Shown: positions 46,591-59,900 of the stretch, piece by piece
Layout: each line of letters starts with the position of its first letter
How positions within the stretch are numbered: the stretch's first letter is position 1
Assembly (NCBI GenBank): GCA_030533445.1
Contig: CM060078.1
Location: 23,738,091 to 23,802,090 of the forward strand
Direction of reading: 5' to 3'
Length of the DNA stretch: 64,000 nt
DNA from: Cyprinodon diabolis
Lineage: Eukaryota > Chordata > Actinopteri > Cyprinodontiformes > Cyprinodontidae
The notes under the pieces: model-generated
Database searches by the model: none
Told to the model about the DNA's origin: nothing
The model's input: only the letters and a program-made list of their open reading frames with translations
Made by a program: the position numbers and the translations under genes

Positions 46591-49500
46591 GTCCGCCAGC
46601 TTAAAGAGACCACAGCCTCTCAGCTTCTTCGGTCTTTGGAGGATAAAAGTTTGGAGAACTTTTTTTATTAAGTGAGTTAGTGGCTGAGGGTGGTGAAGGG
46701 TGGGGTGAACCTTTATTCCTCCCCTGCACACCTTGGCCTCAGAGCTCCAGTGACACCATGGAAGGGAGATTATGTAGCCATCCGACTTTGTTATTAATAT
46801 CATTCACATCCATCCATCCATCCATCTGAACATCATGAAGATTGGATCCAAGCTAAAACCTCATAACATTTTGTATCTTGTAAGAATAAAATGCTAAAAA
46901 AAACTACAGTCTTACAAATGTTTAGGTTATTTCTGGCATTTTTGATGTTTATTGCAACTCGACGTCGGCTTTTTTGGAGTGCGCTTTATAAAGTCAATGT
47001 ATCTGCAAACCCTTTTCATTCATAGGTGCTCTGAAAAAAAACAAGACAAAAAAAGTTCGCAATAAAGTTTTAAGTCACAGAAAATTTGAACATTGATGAT
47101 TTTTCTCCTTTTCTTTAGAGGACCATACAGCAATCAAAGCAAACCAACCATCAGGAATCCTCTTTTTACGAGATTTAAATATAGGGAAACTGCTTGTCTC
47201 TCCCTCCCGACCTTGAAAGAATAATTGATTTCTAACTGATTTTAAGGAATACCAAGATAAACTTTTAAAGTTTTAAATGACACTATGTACAATACATTAG
47301 TTACTGTTTTTCTCTCTTTTAGCAGAGCCCGCCCCTCCTCCATTTCTGTGCTCACTAAAGATATTAAGCTTAAACTGACTGGCAGTTTAGCAGTGTAGTG
47401 AAGGCTGGCTGCCTGAGCGGTTCGCCATAATAACCATTTTTAAACTGACTCTTATGTGTTAATTTGTATGTAAATACTGAGAAACCATGCCATGGTTTTC
47501 ACCCTATTGTGATATTCTTCTGTTGTCACAAAACACTTTACTAAGAGTTGCTGTGAAGACTTTTTAGCCCTATCCAAGCTTCTTGGGGGTATATGTCCTC
47601 AAATTTCATGATCTGCTTCCTAGCATCTTCTGCAGCCAGTTAAAGGGGGGATTAATTGTGACTAGTGTTTTCAAATGTTGGATTGTTCATCTGAAGAAGC
47701 TTTAAATGGAGTTCCTAATGTGTCCATCCTCTTTGTACAGCAATTAGCTGACATGTTTCCCCTGCTTGGAGGTGAGTCATCATTTTTACCTCATAAAGTA
47801 ATATTTATTACTAAGTGAGAATTACACAGAGTGTTTTATTTTATAGGCCAAAGTGATAACTACATAAGCAATTTGGTCAGAACTTTGAAAGAAAATAGGG
47901 CTAAGCCTTGAAGTCCTCCTATTTAGTCCAATCAGTGCATTTTACTACAATATTTTTATTTAGACATGCACTAAAATAATAAATGTATTCTTGGAAACGA
48001 AAGATAAACTGAAATCTTAGTAGCAGTCAGTCGGTGCAGAGTTTGCATGAGTTTAATGGATGAAACTGACTGCAAGTTGTTTGCTTCTGCTGATAACGCT
48101 ATAACAATAATGGACTCCTCTGCCCATCAGTCAGTTTTGTTTTTTTTCCTGACAGGGTTGGACTTTGATGGAGCGGTGATATGAGACTTGCTGCATTGGG
48201 CTTTATGCACAGATGTCCAGCTATTTCTGCTTGTAGCCAGCAGCCATCAGAGGGCTCCTCTCTTAGCTCCTCTGGCATAATTGCCAACCCATGCGGTGTC
48301 GTCTTACCCTCCTCTTTCAATGCGGCCTTGTTGACGAAGAACGGTTGCGAGTGAGGGACTCTCCCTTACACGTTACTTTGCTCCAACAGTGAATTGACAG
48401 TTTGGCTCAAATAAAGGAAAAAAAAAAACTACTTTACTCTGAGCTTCACATACAGTATCTGGGTCAGGGTCTGCTAATGTAGGTGACAGGGGGATGTGGG
48501 GGATTTAAATCCCTTTATCTGCCTTTGCATTAATCCTGCTTTATGGTCTACACTTCAGCTTTAGCTAATATGATTTGCATTGTGGATGGTTTGAATGAGG
48601 GCTGGGTATATTTGATCTATGAGGACGTCATCACTGGATTCCTGCAAAAGGCTCTTAGGCTTTTGCACATCTGAGCCATTAGAGCAGAGGAGCATCGGTA
48701 AGGACAAAGGTTATTTTAGATAAATATTGGGGAATGATCTAAATAAAATGTTTTCATTGTGCAAATGACTTAGCAAAACGACCTAGTCTGTAAGTTTCAG
48801 TCTGTTCTGTGTGATGTACCTGCTGACTCAACTCTCAACTTACTTGTTTTTCTTTTTTTAGCACCCCCCCTTAAAGAAACAAATCTAAAATAAATTCTTT
48901 CAAAAAGACTGCGTCCATTGTGTCAGCTTCCCTCTAACGATCTTCTCTGCAGCAAAGTGCATTGTGGGATCACCCCTGTCAATGCAAGGCCTTCTCCAGA
49001 TGGGCCAAACAGCTCAGGTTACATTGCATTTTTTTGAGTGCACCCTCTATCCCCACAGACCACCCCGCCTACTCACCACCACCTTCAGCAACCCTCTGGC
49101 CCCTTTCTCCCTCAGTCTGACTCACGGCCAGTTTCCTGGGTGGGTAGAGTTGAGCTGAGACAGTGCTTCTCCTGTGTTCTAATGCAGGCCGCAGAGCATT
49201 AGTGAAATAAGATTATCTTCGTCCTTACACAGTGTCTGGACAGAGGTGTGAGTTCGCCACTATTCGACTACATTAAAGGTGGAAGATGCTTCATCAGCAA
49301 CATGTCTGCATTTTATCCAATTATTTTCATTGCCTTTCCACAGATCATTAAACATTTTCCATCTTATGCAGACAGCAGAAAAAAAACACTGGCAGAGGTC
49401 CAGTTCTGGTTTAAATAAAGCAATTTCCAAGCTTGTGTCAACACTATGTAGTGTAATTAATGTATGTTAAATTAAGGGTTAATTATTTATTTCATTGCAG

Positions 49501-51600
49501 ATGATCAAGATGAAACGTTTTCCAGGTTCATTAATTTTGACTCTATTTCAGTATTTTATCTTGTTTTGAACAACTTCTTTCACATCCCTCATTTTGATCT
49601 CCCAATATTTGCCCATCTCTACCTTGCAACGGTTATTGTAATCAAACGATCAGATGGCTTGACCCTTCAGATGTCTCCCCATTTGTAGAACTTAACCCTG
49701 AACACTGGTCTAATTCTATTTTCTATTATTGTGTTTTTGAATGTACTGTCTGTGATGCAGAAAATAAAATTGTCAGCTTTCCAAGAAACACCTAAAGGTT
49801 TTTAATCAAAACTAATAAAAATTTTAATCTATTCAATTAAACAAAAAATAAAATAAAATAAGCTAAATCTATGTGCTGATGTCCTTTCAATGACAAGAAA
49901 TGTTAAACATGTGACAAACATTCATAATTACTGAAGAGCAGCACTCATGCTTAAGAAGATTTTAGCACAATAGATGTTTGTTTTTTTGGAAATACATAAT
50001 TCTGACTTTTACCGCTCATATTTGGATAATACAAGAGACTGATGCCACAGATAGAACCCAACCAGTGGTTGTTTGAAATACCTTCTGCTTCTTTAGTTTT
50101 GCTATAAACCTCTAAGATAACCCTATTTTCTGTATTTTTGTTCCATAAGTTTTTTTTGACACCAGTCTATATTTCATAAATTTGCTTCAATTATAGTTAG
50201 ATCCATTCACTGGATTTATTGGAATATTTCTCCACACAGAGAGAGACTATTTTTGATGTTTTGTAACCATTTAACTTTTCAGTAAATACTGCATATCAGC
50301 ACATTGAAAGAAAATTCTATCAGGATCACTGAACTTTATTCAAGGTTCATCAGATTTACTGTAACGGACATGAGGTGTGATCTCAAGAAATATAAATTCT
50401 AAAGATAAGATAAAGATTAAGGATGCAAACAATCAAACAACCGTGTTAATTCTGTTTTATATTTGTTTAGATGTTAGGTAATTAAAAAGAGAAATGTTCA
50501 CACATTATTTGGAGCCATTCAGATGAAGCCCTCCTTGAAAATAACAGTAAGTTTTACGAAAGGTTGAAACTGAGGAATCAAGTGTTTTTTGAGAAGTTAT
50601 CTTTATGGGACAACTGTAAAGATAATTGCAAATATCTCCTTTGCTCAAAACAGTGATTCCTTAGGATGTACCTCCACTGTCTGAGGAAGGCTAGGTGATT
50701 ACGCCATGTTGGAGCAAGTAGGACCTGTCACCCATATGTGTGGAATATGTGTATGTGCGTACAGAGGTGGAGGGCCTGGGATGCACACGTATTATGAAAC
50801 GATTAGTGGAGATTAAAGCCCTGCTACAGAGTGTGCTTGCACAACTTTGAACCAAAAGAAGGACCCAGCCCCTCCTTGATCAGCCTGCAGTGCGCCTCCA
50901 CTACCTTGTGGTGCTGCATTACTGAAGTCATAGCTGTAGCTTTGTCCATCAATTAAGAAGGATCAGTGTTGGTGGCTCCCATCTTCCCATAGATCTTCCA
51001 CTACTTAACATGCCAAATCCTTTAGCATTGGTATTCAGTAATTTATCCTTTGACTTTTCCTTTTAAACATGTGTTAATATCTAAATGCACACATACAACA
51101 TAAAGCTGCCCCATCCTATTCAAGAGGTTTTGTCCCACTCTGTGGTAGCGAGGATGTTTTCATCTGACGGAAAACAATCTTGTTGGGCTTTAATCTGGAG
51201 AAAAAGCGGGATGCACACTATGACGCCTGATAGATTAGGGGCTGTATGCTTCTCTCTCTCTGTTCTGCTCTGCAACAGAAGGGCCCTGCTAGCAAATCCC
51301 AGGCTTTAAAGCAGAGGAGGTTCAGGCAGCTTATGATGTAATCAAGGCCCTGTCTGTCACTGCAGGGAAGGTGGGGGTGGAGAGGAAAGGAGAGTGGAGG
51401 TTATTGGGTTTTGTGCTATGAGTATCACTCTAGCTCAAACTGTGAAGAAATGTGGCACAATTTGAAAAACAATACATTTAGATAAAATATACCAAAAAGT
51501 GGCTAAGAAAGGTTTAGAACGTAAAGACCTCAAAAACCGTTAGATTCTGACCGATTTAAATTAGCCTAATGAATGTATATCTAAAAGAAAAAAATAATTT
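46591..51600. other. Intergenic sequence, no gene seen
   Basis: Contains a short (CATC)n repeat near 46804-46826 and otherwise AT-rich unique-looking sequence. Blocks at 47320-47420 and 48150-48350 are GC-balanced. A primary microRNA transcript could end here, but no strong polyadenylation site stands out. Open frames are short and anonymous. Confidence 0.4.
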
Positions 51601-51669
51601 TCAATATATCCAGTTATGCGAAGAAGAATTCAGTATATAGCTATGACATTCTAGGTTGTTTCGAGTTAT

Positions 51670-53665
51670 TTCCAATGTATCCCCTGTACCCTTGGGTATC
51701 CAATGATTCATTGCAAGTCCAAGCAAGCTGGCTGCTCCGTGCTCAGAGGAAAAAGTGCAGTTTAATATAAAACCTCTGTAATTAATGAAACTTTCAAACT
51801 CCGTGATGAAGGTACTGCTGCAGAGGCTCCTTGAAAATGTAATTAGCCCGCAGAACAGTAGTGAGAAGTTCAGCATCCATCGTTTTCTTGCTTTGTGTGT
51901 CCACTATCATGGTTACTAGGCGACAGAACGTACGCTGGGTGAGGGAAGTTGAAAGTCGGAGAAGGCTAGGCATGTTTGAATACATAGCCAAGCTCTTCTG
52001 GCCTCCTTTTTTTCACAGACCTCGAAGGACCCCAGCCCAGATAGACCGGGTCCTTGGAAGTCGGAGCCACTGAAATTGAACACACCATGCTGGTTTAGCG
52101 TTGATGTGCGACATAAATCAGGAAAGTAAACAATGGAGAGCAACATGTAAGAAAGCCGGGGCATAGTAAGTATGCTCTATTACTTTTTTCTTTTTTCCCT
52201 CTGAATCACTCTCACCAGTGCTACGCCATGTTTATTAAATGTAAGCAGAGTTGTTTTAACTTGCTGGATCAGAAGCAATTGGTGTGTTGACGTCCATATG
52301 TTGCCCTCAGTGGTAACGTATGTGCTGAGTTTGAATCCAGCAGCTGCATTCTCTGAAGGCAAGATTCGTCGATCGATTACATCATAGTGCCGCGCCGTGG
52401 CCTGTCTGGATTGGAAGACCCCTCTTCATGCAGCCGATAAATGCAGCTTCCTTTTTGCCCATTTTGAAGGACATGTCCAGTGTACTGTATATCCCGTAGC
52501 CTTGGGTATCCCATGATTCATTGCAACTCCAAGCAAGCCAGCGGCTCCCTGCTCAGAGGAAACAGGTAAATGGTGATGAACATTGGTGAAACTTTAAGTG
52601 CAGTTTAATATAATGTGTATAGGAATAGTTCCATCTGAAATGAATGGAAATGGTTTTAAATGGTTATTTAGTCAGATATGTGGCGGACAATGTTTATTTT
52701 ATTGAAAGGTTGTATTTGTCCCTTTGCAAATGGGTTTGGCTAGAATTTAAGCACATATTCTAATATTTCTGCAGTGTTGGGGCTACAGTCTGATATCTGG
52801 AACAACGGCACAGCTGCTGAAGCTCCTCGAAAATGTAATTAGCACACAGAACCATAGTGAGAAGTTTCGGTATCCATTCTTTACCTTCTTTGTGTTTCAA
52901 CTTTCACGATTACTAGGCGACAGAACGTAAGCTGAATGAGGGAAGGTGACAGTCGGAGAAGGCTAGTCATGTTTGAATACATAACCAAACTCTTCCAGAC
53001 TCCTTATTTTCAAGGTCCTCGGAGGATCCAGCCAGGTCGACTGGGTCCTTGGATGATGCAGCCACTTGAATACACCCATGCTGATTTTGAATTCTGCAGC
53101 TGTGTACACCAAAGGCCAAATTAGTCAGCCTCTAACTATAATTGTGTGGCGCCGAGGCCTTTTCGGATGCGGAGAGTCCTCGTAATGCAGCCGACAAGTG
53201 AAGCCTTCTTTTTGCCCGTTTTGAAGGACAGATCCAGTGTATCCCCTGAATCCTTTGGTATCCCATGATTCATTGTGAATCTAAGAAAGCCGGCTGCTGC
53301 GTCATCAGAGGAAAAAGGTAAATGGAGCGGAAAAATGGTGAATATTGTAAGTACAGTTTAATGTAATACAAGTATGTGAATAATTCTGATATGAACGAAT
53401 ATAGTTCATTTGAAATGGTTATTCAGTCAGATATGTAGTGGGTAATGTTTGGTTTATTGAAAGTAATGTAATTTACTGACTTTGTGTTTCAACAATCACA
53501 GTAGCTAGGCAACAGCACATACGCTGAGTGAGGGGCGGAGGCTGGAGCTGTTTGAATCCATCAGCCAAACTCTTCCACCCTCCTTATTTTCATGGCCCTC
53601 GAAGAACCCAGTCCAGGTAGACTGGGTCCTTTGAGGACGCAGCCTCTGAATTCGAGCACATCAAT
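51670..53665 (+). repeat. Array of three diverged 0.6-1.0 kb repeat units
   Basis: Three imperfect direct copies share the same block order. Block A (GTATCCCATGATTCATTG..CAGAGGAAA) starts near 51673, 52485 and 53235. Block D (GGCGACAGAACGTA..GAATACAT) starts near 51890, 52890 and 53480. Block E (GACYGGGTCCTTGGA) ends near 52070, 53070 and 53650. A further block (CTTTTTGCCCATTTTGAAGG) precedes copies two and three. Copy three lacks an internal piece. No open frame is shared by all copies, and I do not recognise the family. Confidence 0.8.
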
Positions 53666-53704
53666 AAATTAGCGGGTCCACCCGGGTCTAATGTTCCCAT
53701 TGTA

Positions 53705-53907
53705 CAGTGGGGCAAAAAAGTATTTAGTCAGCCACCATTAGTGCAAGTTCTCCCACTCAAAAAGATGAGAGAGGCCGGTAATTTTCATCATAGATATACC
53801 TCAACTATTAGAGATAAAATGAGATAAAAAAATCCAGAAAATCCCATTGTCTGATTTTTAAAGAATTTATTTGCAAAATATGTTGGAAAATAAGTATTTG
53901 GTCAATT
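53705..53907 (+). repeat. Left terminal inverted repeat of Tc1-like element
   Basis: Mirrors 55108-55311 with few mismatches, from CAGTGGGG to the internal AAGTATTTGGTCAAT segment. Long repeats of this kind usually hold two transposase-binding direct repeats per end. Confidence 0.9.
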
Positions 53908-54070
53908 ACAAACAAGCAAGATTTCTGGCTCTTACAGACCTGTAACTTCTTCTGTAAGAGGCTCCTCTGTCCTCCACTTGTTACCTTCATTAATGGCACC
54001 TGTTTGAACCCGTTATCAGTATAAAAGACACCTGTCCACAACCTCAAACAGTCACACTCTAAACTCCACC

Positions 54071-55039
54071 ATGGCCAAAACTAGAGAGCTGTCAAAGGAC
54101 ACCCGAAACTAAATTATAGACCTGCACCAGGCTGGGAAGTCTGAATCTGCAATAGGTAAACAGCTTGGTGTGAAGAAATCAACTGTGGGATCAATTATTA
54201 GAAAATGGAAAACATACAAGACCACTGATAATCTTCCTCGATCTGGGGCTCCACGCAAGATCTCACCCCGTGGGGTCAAAATGATCACAAGAACGGTGAA
54301 TAAAAATCCCAGAACCACACGGGGGGACCTAGTGAATGACCTGCAGAGAGCTGGGACCAAAGTAACAAAGGCTACCATCAGTAACACACTACGCCGCCAG
54401 GGACTGAAATCCTGCAGTGCCAGACGTGTCCCCCTGCTTAAGCCAGTACATGTCAAGGCCCGTCTCAAGTTTGCTAGAGAGCATTTGAATGATCCAGTCG
54501 ATGACTGGGAGAATATCATATGGTCAGATGAAACCAAAATAGAACTTTTTGGTAAAAACTCTACTCGTCGTGTTTGGAGGAGAGAGAACGCTGAGTTGCA
54601 TCCAAAGAACACCATACCTACAGTGAAGCATGGGGGTGGAAACATCATGCTTTGGGGCTGTTTTTCTGCTAAGGGACCAGGACGACTGATCCGTGTGAAG
54701 GAAAGAATGAATGGGGCCATGTATCGTCAAATTTTGAGTGAAAACCTCCTTCCATCAGGAAGGGCATTGAAGATGAAATGTGGCTGGGTCTTTCAGCATG
54801 ACAATGATCCCAAACACACCGCCCGGGTAACGAAGGAGTGGCTTCGAAAGAAGCATTTCAAGGTCCTGGAGTGGCCTAGCCAGTCTCCAGATCTCAACCC
54901 CATAGAAAATCTTTGGAGGGAGTTGAAAGTCCGTGTTGCCCAGCGACAGCCCCAGAACATCACTGCTCTAGAGGAGATCTGCATGGAGGAATGGGCCAAA
55001 ATACCAGCAACAGTGTGTGAAAACCTTGTGAAGACTTAA
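54071..55039 (+). pseudogene. Tc1-like transposase with one early nonsense codon
   Basis: The frame starts at ATG 54071 and runs about 322 codons to TAA, broken only by TAA at 54110-54112 (codon 14); an in-frame ATG at 54170 reopens 289 residues. The N-terminal paired-type helix-turn-helix DNA-binding part is partly lost from the reopened frame (it starts at [12 protein letters not shown]). The DDE catalytic domain is complete: first Asp in [10 protein letters not shown], second in [12 protein letters not shown], Glu in [15 protein letters not shown], with the [11 protein letters not shown] block between them. It is the cut-and-paste enzyme of the surrounding element. Because of the stop the product would lack its first DNA-binding helices, so it is probably inactive. 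Confidence 0.9.
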
Positions 55040-55107
55040 AGAAAACGTTTGATCTCTGTCATTGCCAACAAAGGGTATATAACAAAGTATTGAGATGAAC
55101 TCTTGTT

Positions 55108-55311
55108 ATTGACCAAATACTTATTTTCCACCATATTTTGCAAATAAATTCTTTAAAAATCAGACAATGTGATTTTCTGGATTTTTTCCCCCCCCATTTT
55201 CTCTCTCATAGTTGAGGTATATCTATGATGAAAATTACCGGCCTCTTTCATCTTTTTAAGTGGGAGAACTTGCACTATTGGTGGCTGACTAAATACTTTT
55301 TTGCCCCACTG
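55108..55311 (-). repeat. Right terminal inverted repeat of Tc1-like element
   Basis: Reverse complement of the left repeat; starts ATTGACCAAATACTTATTTT and ends TTTTTTGCCCCACTG before the TA duplication. Confidence 0.9.
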
Positions 55312-55313
55312 TA

Positions 55314-55840
55314 TGCCGATCTAAGCTGTCTTAAGGCGCTTTTAACCCAGGTCGACATGGATCAGTCAGATGTTCCCACTGTGACTAAAAGCCTCTTTTT
55401 ACTGGGTTTAAATGACTTTTTTTTTGGCCAGTGGAAAAGGGGTATTACTGAAACAAAATTAAGCGCTGAAGTGGTCTAGTCAAAGTCTGGATATATATGC
55501 AGTGCGGCATGATAAAGAAAAATGGCATCTTGTACTGCAAATTCTCCCATGTGGTAAAAACAATCTAGAGGGAAAAGTGGGTAAAGGTTCTTCTACTCTG
55601 ATGTGAGACATAAGCCCCTGATGCCAGTTTTACCACCGATGGATACTTTTTATACATCTAATACTTTCACTTTTTTCTGCACGAGGTTATGAAGTTTGAT
55701 CACAGCTTAGCTTCACAGCTCTGGAAATACAGAAATACCAGCAGACCTCCTAAAATGCTGACTAAACCCAAAGATAACGTACACCGCTACCATATCTGAT
55801 ATGTAATATTAAGAATAAAGTGGGAATAATATAAACACAG
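55314..55840. other. Intergenic sequence after the Tc1-like element
   Basis: Includes a small piece recalling another Tc1-like relic (AGTGGTCTAGTCAAAGTCTG near 55470-55489). No gene recognised. Confidence 0.4.
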
Positions 55841-56746
55841 GACAAGTTGCAGATAAACATTTTACTGTTTTTTGTTTTAATATACAAGTTTGGTGGGAAT
55901 CAAAGTGAGTTACAGCTACTTCAGAAATCATTCATTCTGGAGACAATTTTTATTCATTCATTTTTGCTGCACAAAATGTTAATCTGCATTACAAATGTAA
56001 CATTTAATCCATATGTGACTTCCATCAATGAGTGAAGGGACTCTGATCAAGATCAAAATAATTCATGTTAAAAATAGCATAGTAAAGGGCACGCTTCCAA
56101 GTTCAGCCCTATAAATAAAAAGCAAGACGGCTTTATTAATCCAGCAGTAAACACTGTGATGCATATCCTGAGACTGCGAGTTTTGGCATGTATATGACAA
56201 AAAAAAAAGAAAAAGAAAAAAAAAAAGAGGAAGCAGCAAGCACATGATAAGACAGCATAATGCAATTTAATTTTATCTTATGTGAAATATGGGAGTGTCT
56301 GCAGCAGTGATAATATTCGAGAACAGGAGTGACTGCTGATTGTGGCACCACATTCTAAACAAAATCATCCAACAGCGTCATATAGTATATACATCATCCC
56401 AAAATTGGTCACAATAATGTGATAATGTGGTGGCTTTCCTTCCAGGATTTATGTTTTTTTGGTACGTCTTGGTTTAAAGTGAGGGTTAATTTTAAGGAAA
56501 TAAATACATAACACCCAACATCACAGAGCTTAAAAATAAGATAAATGAAATTCACCAACAAAAGCAATATTTTTACATAGTAAACACGATGCATCAATAA
56601 TCACTTCCCCTGCAGTGGTACATTTAAAAATATTTTCCATATTGTACACAATGGGTCGTCTTGGAAAAAAAGAAAAAAAAACAGTAGAGAAACAAATCTC
56701 CAAGATGGCTGTTCAGTGTTTTCTACTCTGTCCAAAGTCCTTAGTG
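55841..56746 (-). other. nrf1: Probable nrf1 3'UTR
   Basis: Lies directly downstream of the nrf1 stop codon on the minus strand. Candidate minus-strand AATAAA signals (seen as TTTATT on the plus strand) lie near 55947 and 56131, but the true end cannot be decided from sequence. Confidence 0.4.
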
Positions 56747-56907
56747 TCACTGCTCCAATGTCACAACCTCCACCGCCTGGCCGTCAAGGGTGACCGTGTT
56801 TTCTATGCGCGTGGCCACGGGCGCCATTGCAACCTGAACAGGCCGGTTGCCCTGGGCGAGGCTGGTCACTACAGTCTGGTACATGCTGACTGGTATCTGG
56901 ACCAATC
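56747..56907 (-). CDS. nrf1: nrf1 terminal coding exon
   Basis: 161 nt: two bases of a split Gly codon, 52 codons and TGA. Minus-strand acceptor CATCAG immediately above 56907. Encodes the conserved SMYQTVVTSLAQGN and VTLDGQAVEVVTLEQ segments. Confidence 0.95.
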
Positions 56908-59900
56908 CTGATGGGAAAGACACAGAAGCATTACCAAACAGTAGATTTGCACTGTATTCTGTGTAAAAGAGTTTCTAGATATTCTTATGCCACAATTTCT
57001 CAGACTAAAATTAAGAGTTATTATCAAAAAATAACCTCAATATATAGTAGATAATTTAACAGTAGCCAGACTTTAAACACAGAGACTTTCATAACTACAG
57101 ACTCTCAGGATGAAAGAATAAATTGCTTAGATGAATAGAAACATGTATTAAATAGTGTATACCGTAGATTAATTAATGGGCAAATACATCAAAGGATGGA
57201 TAGACGCATAGAGAAAAGTAGGGCTGGATTAACAGGCCTATGTGTTGAGAAATGGAAAAGAGGAGGGGTATATCGATTAAAAGAATGAAGGAATGGATAG
57301 ATGTGCAGACTAATTTAAAATGATAGCGTAATGGGTCATTGGGAGGATGGATGGGTGAATAGGTAAAGTATACAATAATGGGATAGGGAATAAAGTTAGG
57401 AAATATTCATCTCTCCTGCCGTACTTATGCAGAGCTGGAAACTATTAAAACTAAATTCCCAACTCGTCCAGACTGTGCAGGAACCGTTTTTGTTCACTTA
57501 TAGGGCAGAGTATCAATAGGACGTCATCAGCTCGCTTCCCCCATTCCCAGCTGTTTGAGTGTTGGAGTCTCTGCCTAGAGGGATTATTGCTGCGGCCATG
57601 TGGCTCTTTTGCTCCTCCCTGCAAGCTGTCACTGTGTCACAAGAAGGCATGAATATGAGTTCAGGAGATGGCAGCGGCTTAGGCTAGCTCTTATCACAGC
57701 AACTGTAGACCCAGGAAATTGCCTTTATTCATTTTATTATGATCCACCAAAATAATCCTAAGAGACCATGGAACCTCAATTATTTAATACCCTGTGGGGT
57801 CTAGTGCTACACCTTGAAAGGCAGCATAAACTTAGAAAGAAACTGGTAATGGGTCTGGAAAATAGAGGAGAGTTTAGCTCATCATCATAATTAAAAATAT
57901 TCTAATTTCAACACTACAGGACCTAGATGGTTATGATAGAGCCAGGGCATGGATACTATTGATAGGATGAGATTATGTCTTGCAAAAGATTTATACACTT
58001 TTATATGGACCTGAATTTGGGCCTTAATGTTTGTTTAAAAGAAAAAAAAATGTAACCCCCCCCCACACAAAAAAAAGGTTGATCAAAAAACATAAAATAA
58101 AAATTTACCTATAATATATATATAATTTTTTTTGAACAACCCATATTTTCTTAATTTAGTCCCATACATTCATTAATTTCTACATAAAATCAGCGAAGTC
58201 AAGGGTAAATAAAGAAAATTATTGTAAGGCCAATGTCTTTCTATGATTGCACCGCAAACCAGTGACTTATTACTATTATAAAGAAATTTAATCAGTTTAT
58301 TTTCCATTGCTACTATTTCTCCCTTTTGAAAACAGAAACTTGTGAAACTCGACTACTTTTGGTATTTTCTGTTTTTTTTTCATTGATGCATGTACTGATG
58401 TAATCCACTTTGTGATCTTTACCTTTTCTTTCTTTTAACAGTCCAGGGATTATTTGTTTATTGCATTTCTCTTCATGACAAAGCAATTAGCACCATTACT
58501 CTGATAGAAGGTACCCCTGTCCCAGTGTCTGTGTGCTACTTTTTGCCCTCCCAACTATGAGCTGAATATGGCAGAAAGGGGCCCCGTCCACACGAAGTCA
58601 AAACGAACACGAAACGCTAATATTTTCCAGAACGTTTGTCGTAAAGACGGAGACGTAAAATAAATGTGATCGTCCACACGAATGCATGAAAACGCTGCAA
58701 AATGTATGCCAGGCCTGTAAGTGGCGCTGTGGTGCCAAAGCAAAAATAAGGGAAAAAAGGCAACGAAATATTGGGCATGCGCACTAATATTTATACATGG
58801 TTGCCCTGCGGGTCCATTTTCGTGGTTCAGTCAAATTCAGGTGCTGAACTATGTCGTCTATATTGCTCTGTTCTTCCTGGAGATATTTCAGAAGAAGAAG
58901 ATTCTGTTGTAAGCCCGACAGCAGGGTGAGTAGCATGAGCAGCAACCATTCAACACAGTACGGCGCCATTGTTGTTGTGATACTGTGTCGCGCATGCGTG
59001 TTTAGAGGCAACGCTATGACGCATGCGTGTAAGAAAAAAAATGCGGTTAGAGCTTAAAGATGGAAACGCGAAAACTGCGTTTCAAAATCTTCCCACTCTG
59101 AAGGCTTAATAAAAAAAAGATCGTTTACAGACCCCCGAAACGCCGGCTTCGTGTGGATGAGAGGCTGGTTTGGTGAAAAATTTGTGCGTTTAAGCCAGGG
59201 TTTGACTTCGTGTGGACGGGGCCTGGGTTAGGTTCTGACCAGTTTCTCCCTGAATGGTTCCAATCTACTGTGACCACACACTTGTTCAGGAGAGGGATTG
59301 CTGCAAAGCAAACGGCTGAATGTAGTTGACTGAGCTTGTTTAGCTATTCAACAATTATATTATCAAGTGACACTTTTCTTTATCTAAAGTCTAAATGATT
59401 TAGAATATGCATCTGTCAATATGTCGGGATGGCAGTAAAATTCATGAAATGTTTTATGAAATAATGAAGTATAATTAAGTACTAATGTATTTAATTAAAT
59501 AGGCAGCGAGTTAAACTCAAAACAAACTTACTGATGCAAAGAGAAACAAATGCTGGTTCTTTTTCATGTGTTATCCACTTTAGTTTGTTTGTCCATCACT
59601 GTGCAGAAAATGTGTATATAATGAGGTGGACTGGTGCTCGTGTGTATAAACTGTATACAGAAAAGCAAGAACACCTCTGTGTGCTGACAGCTGGTGAAGC
59701 GATTAGACCGAGGATTGATAATGGAGTGGATCAAGCGTTGTAGGAGGGATCTATCTATTCATGGCTCTGAAGTAGTCTGCTGTTCATATAGCTCTGATTG
59801 GATAATTGTGCAAATAAGAAAAATGAAAACTTGCAAAAAGTAGTTTGTGTGTGTGAGACTGATGCTACAGATTAAAAACTCCCTCCGGGTTTTGTAACCA

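Larger units (their letters stand above)
53705..55311 (+). mobile_element. Tc1-like DNA transposon, nearly intact
   Basis: 1.6 kb, bounded by the expected TA target duplication (53703-53704 and 55312-55313). Long terminal inverted repeats of about 200 bp (53705-53907 and 55108-55311) begin CAGTGGGGCAAAAAAGTATT at both ends. The interior holds one transposase gene with a single early stop codon. It is inserted just after the third unit of the repeat array at 51670-53665. The good preservation of both ends means it could still be mobilised in trans. Confidence 0.95.

Noticed and set aside
46334..46675. 113-codon frame across the microRNA cluster
   Set aside because: It covers the mir182 hairpin, whose RNA structure explains the conservation; no protein family match.
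54109..54720. 203-codon minus-strand frame in the Tc1-like element
   Set aside because: Antisense shadow of the transposase.
56615..56911. Plus-strand 98-codon frame
   Set aside because: Antisense of the nrf1 terminal exon and 3'UTR.
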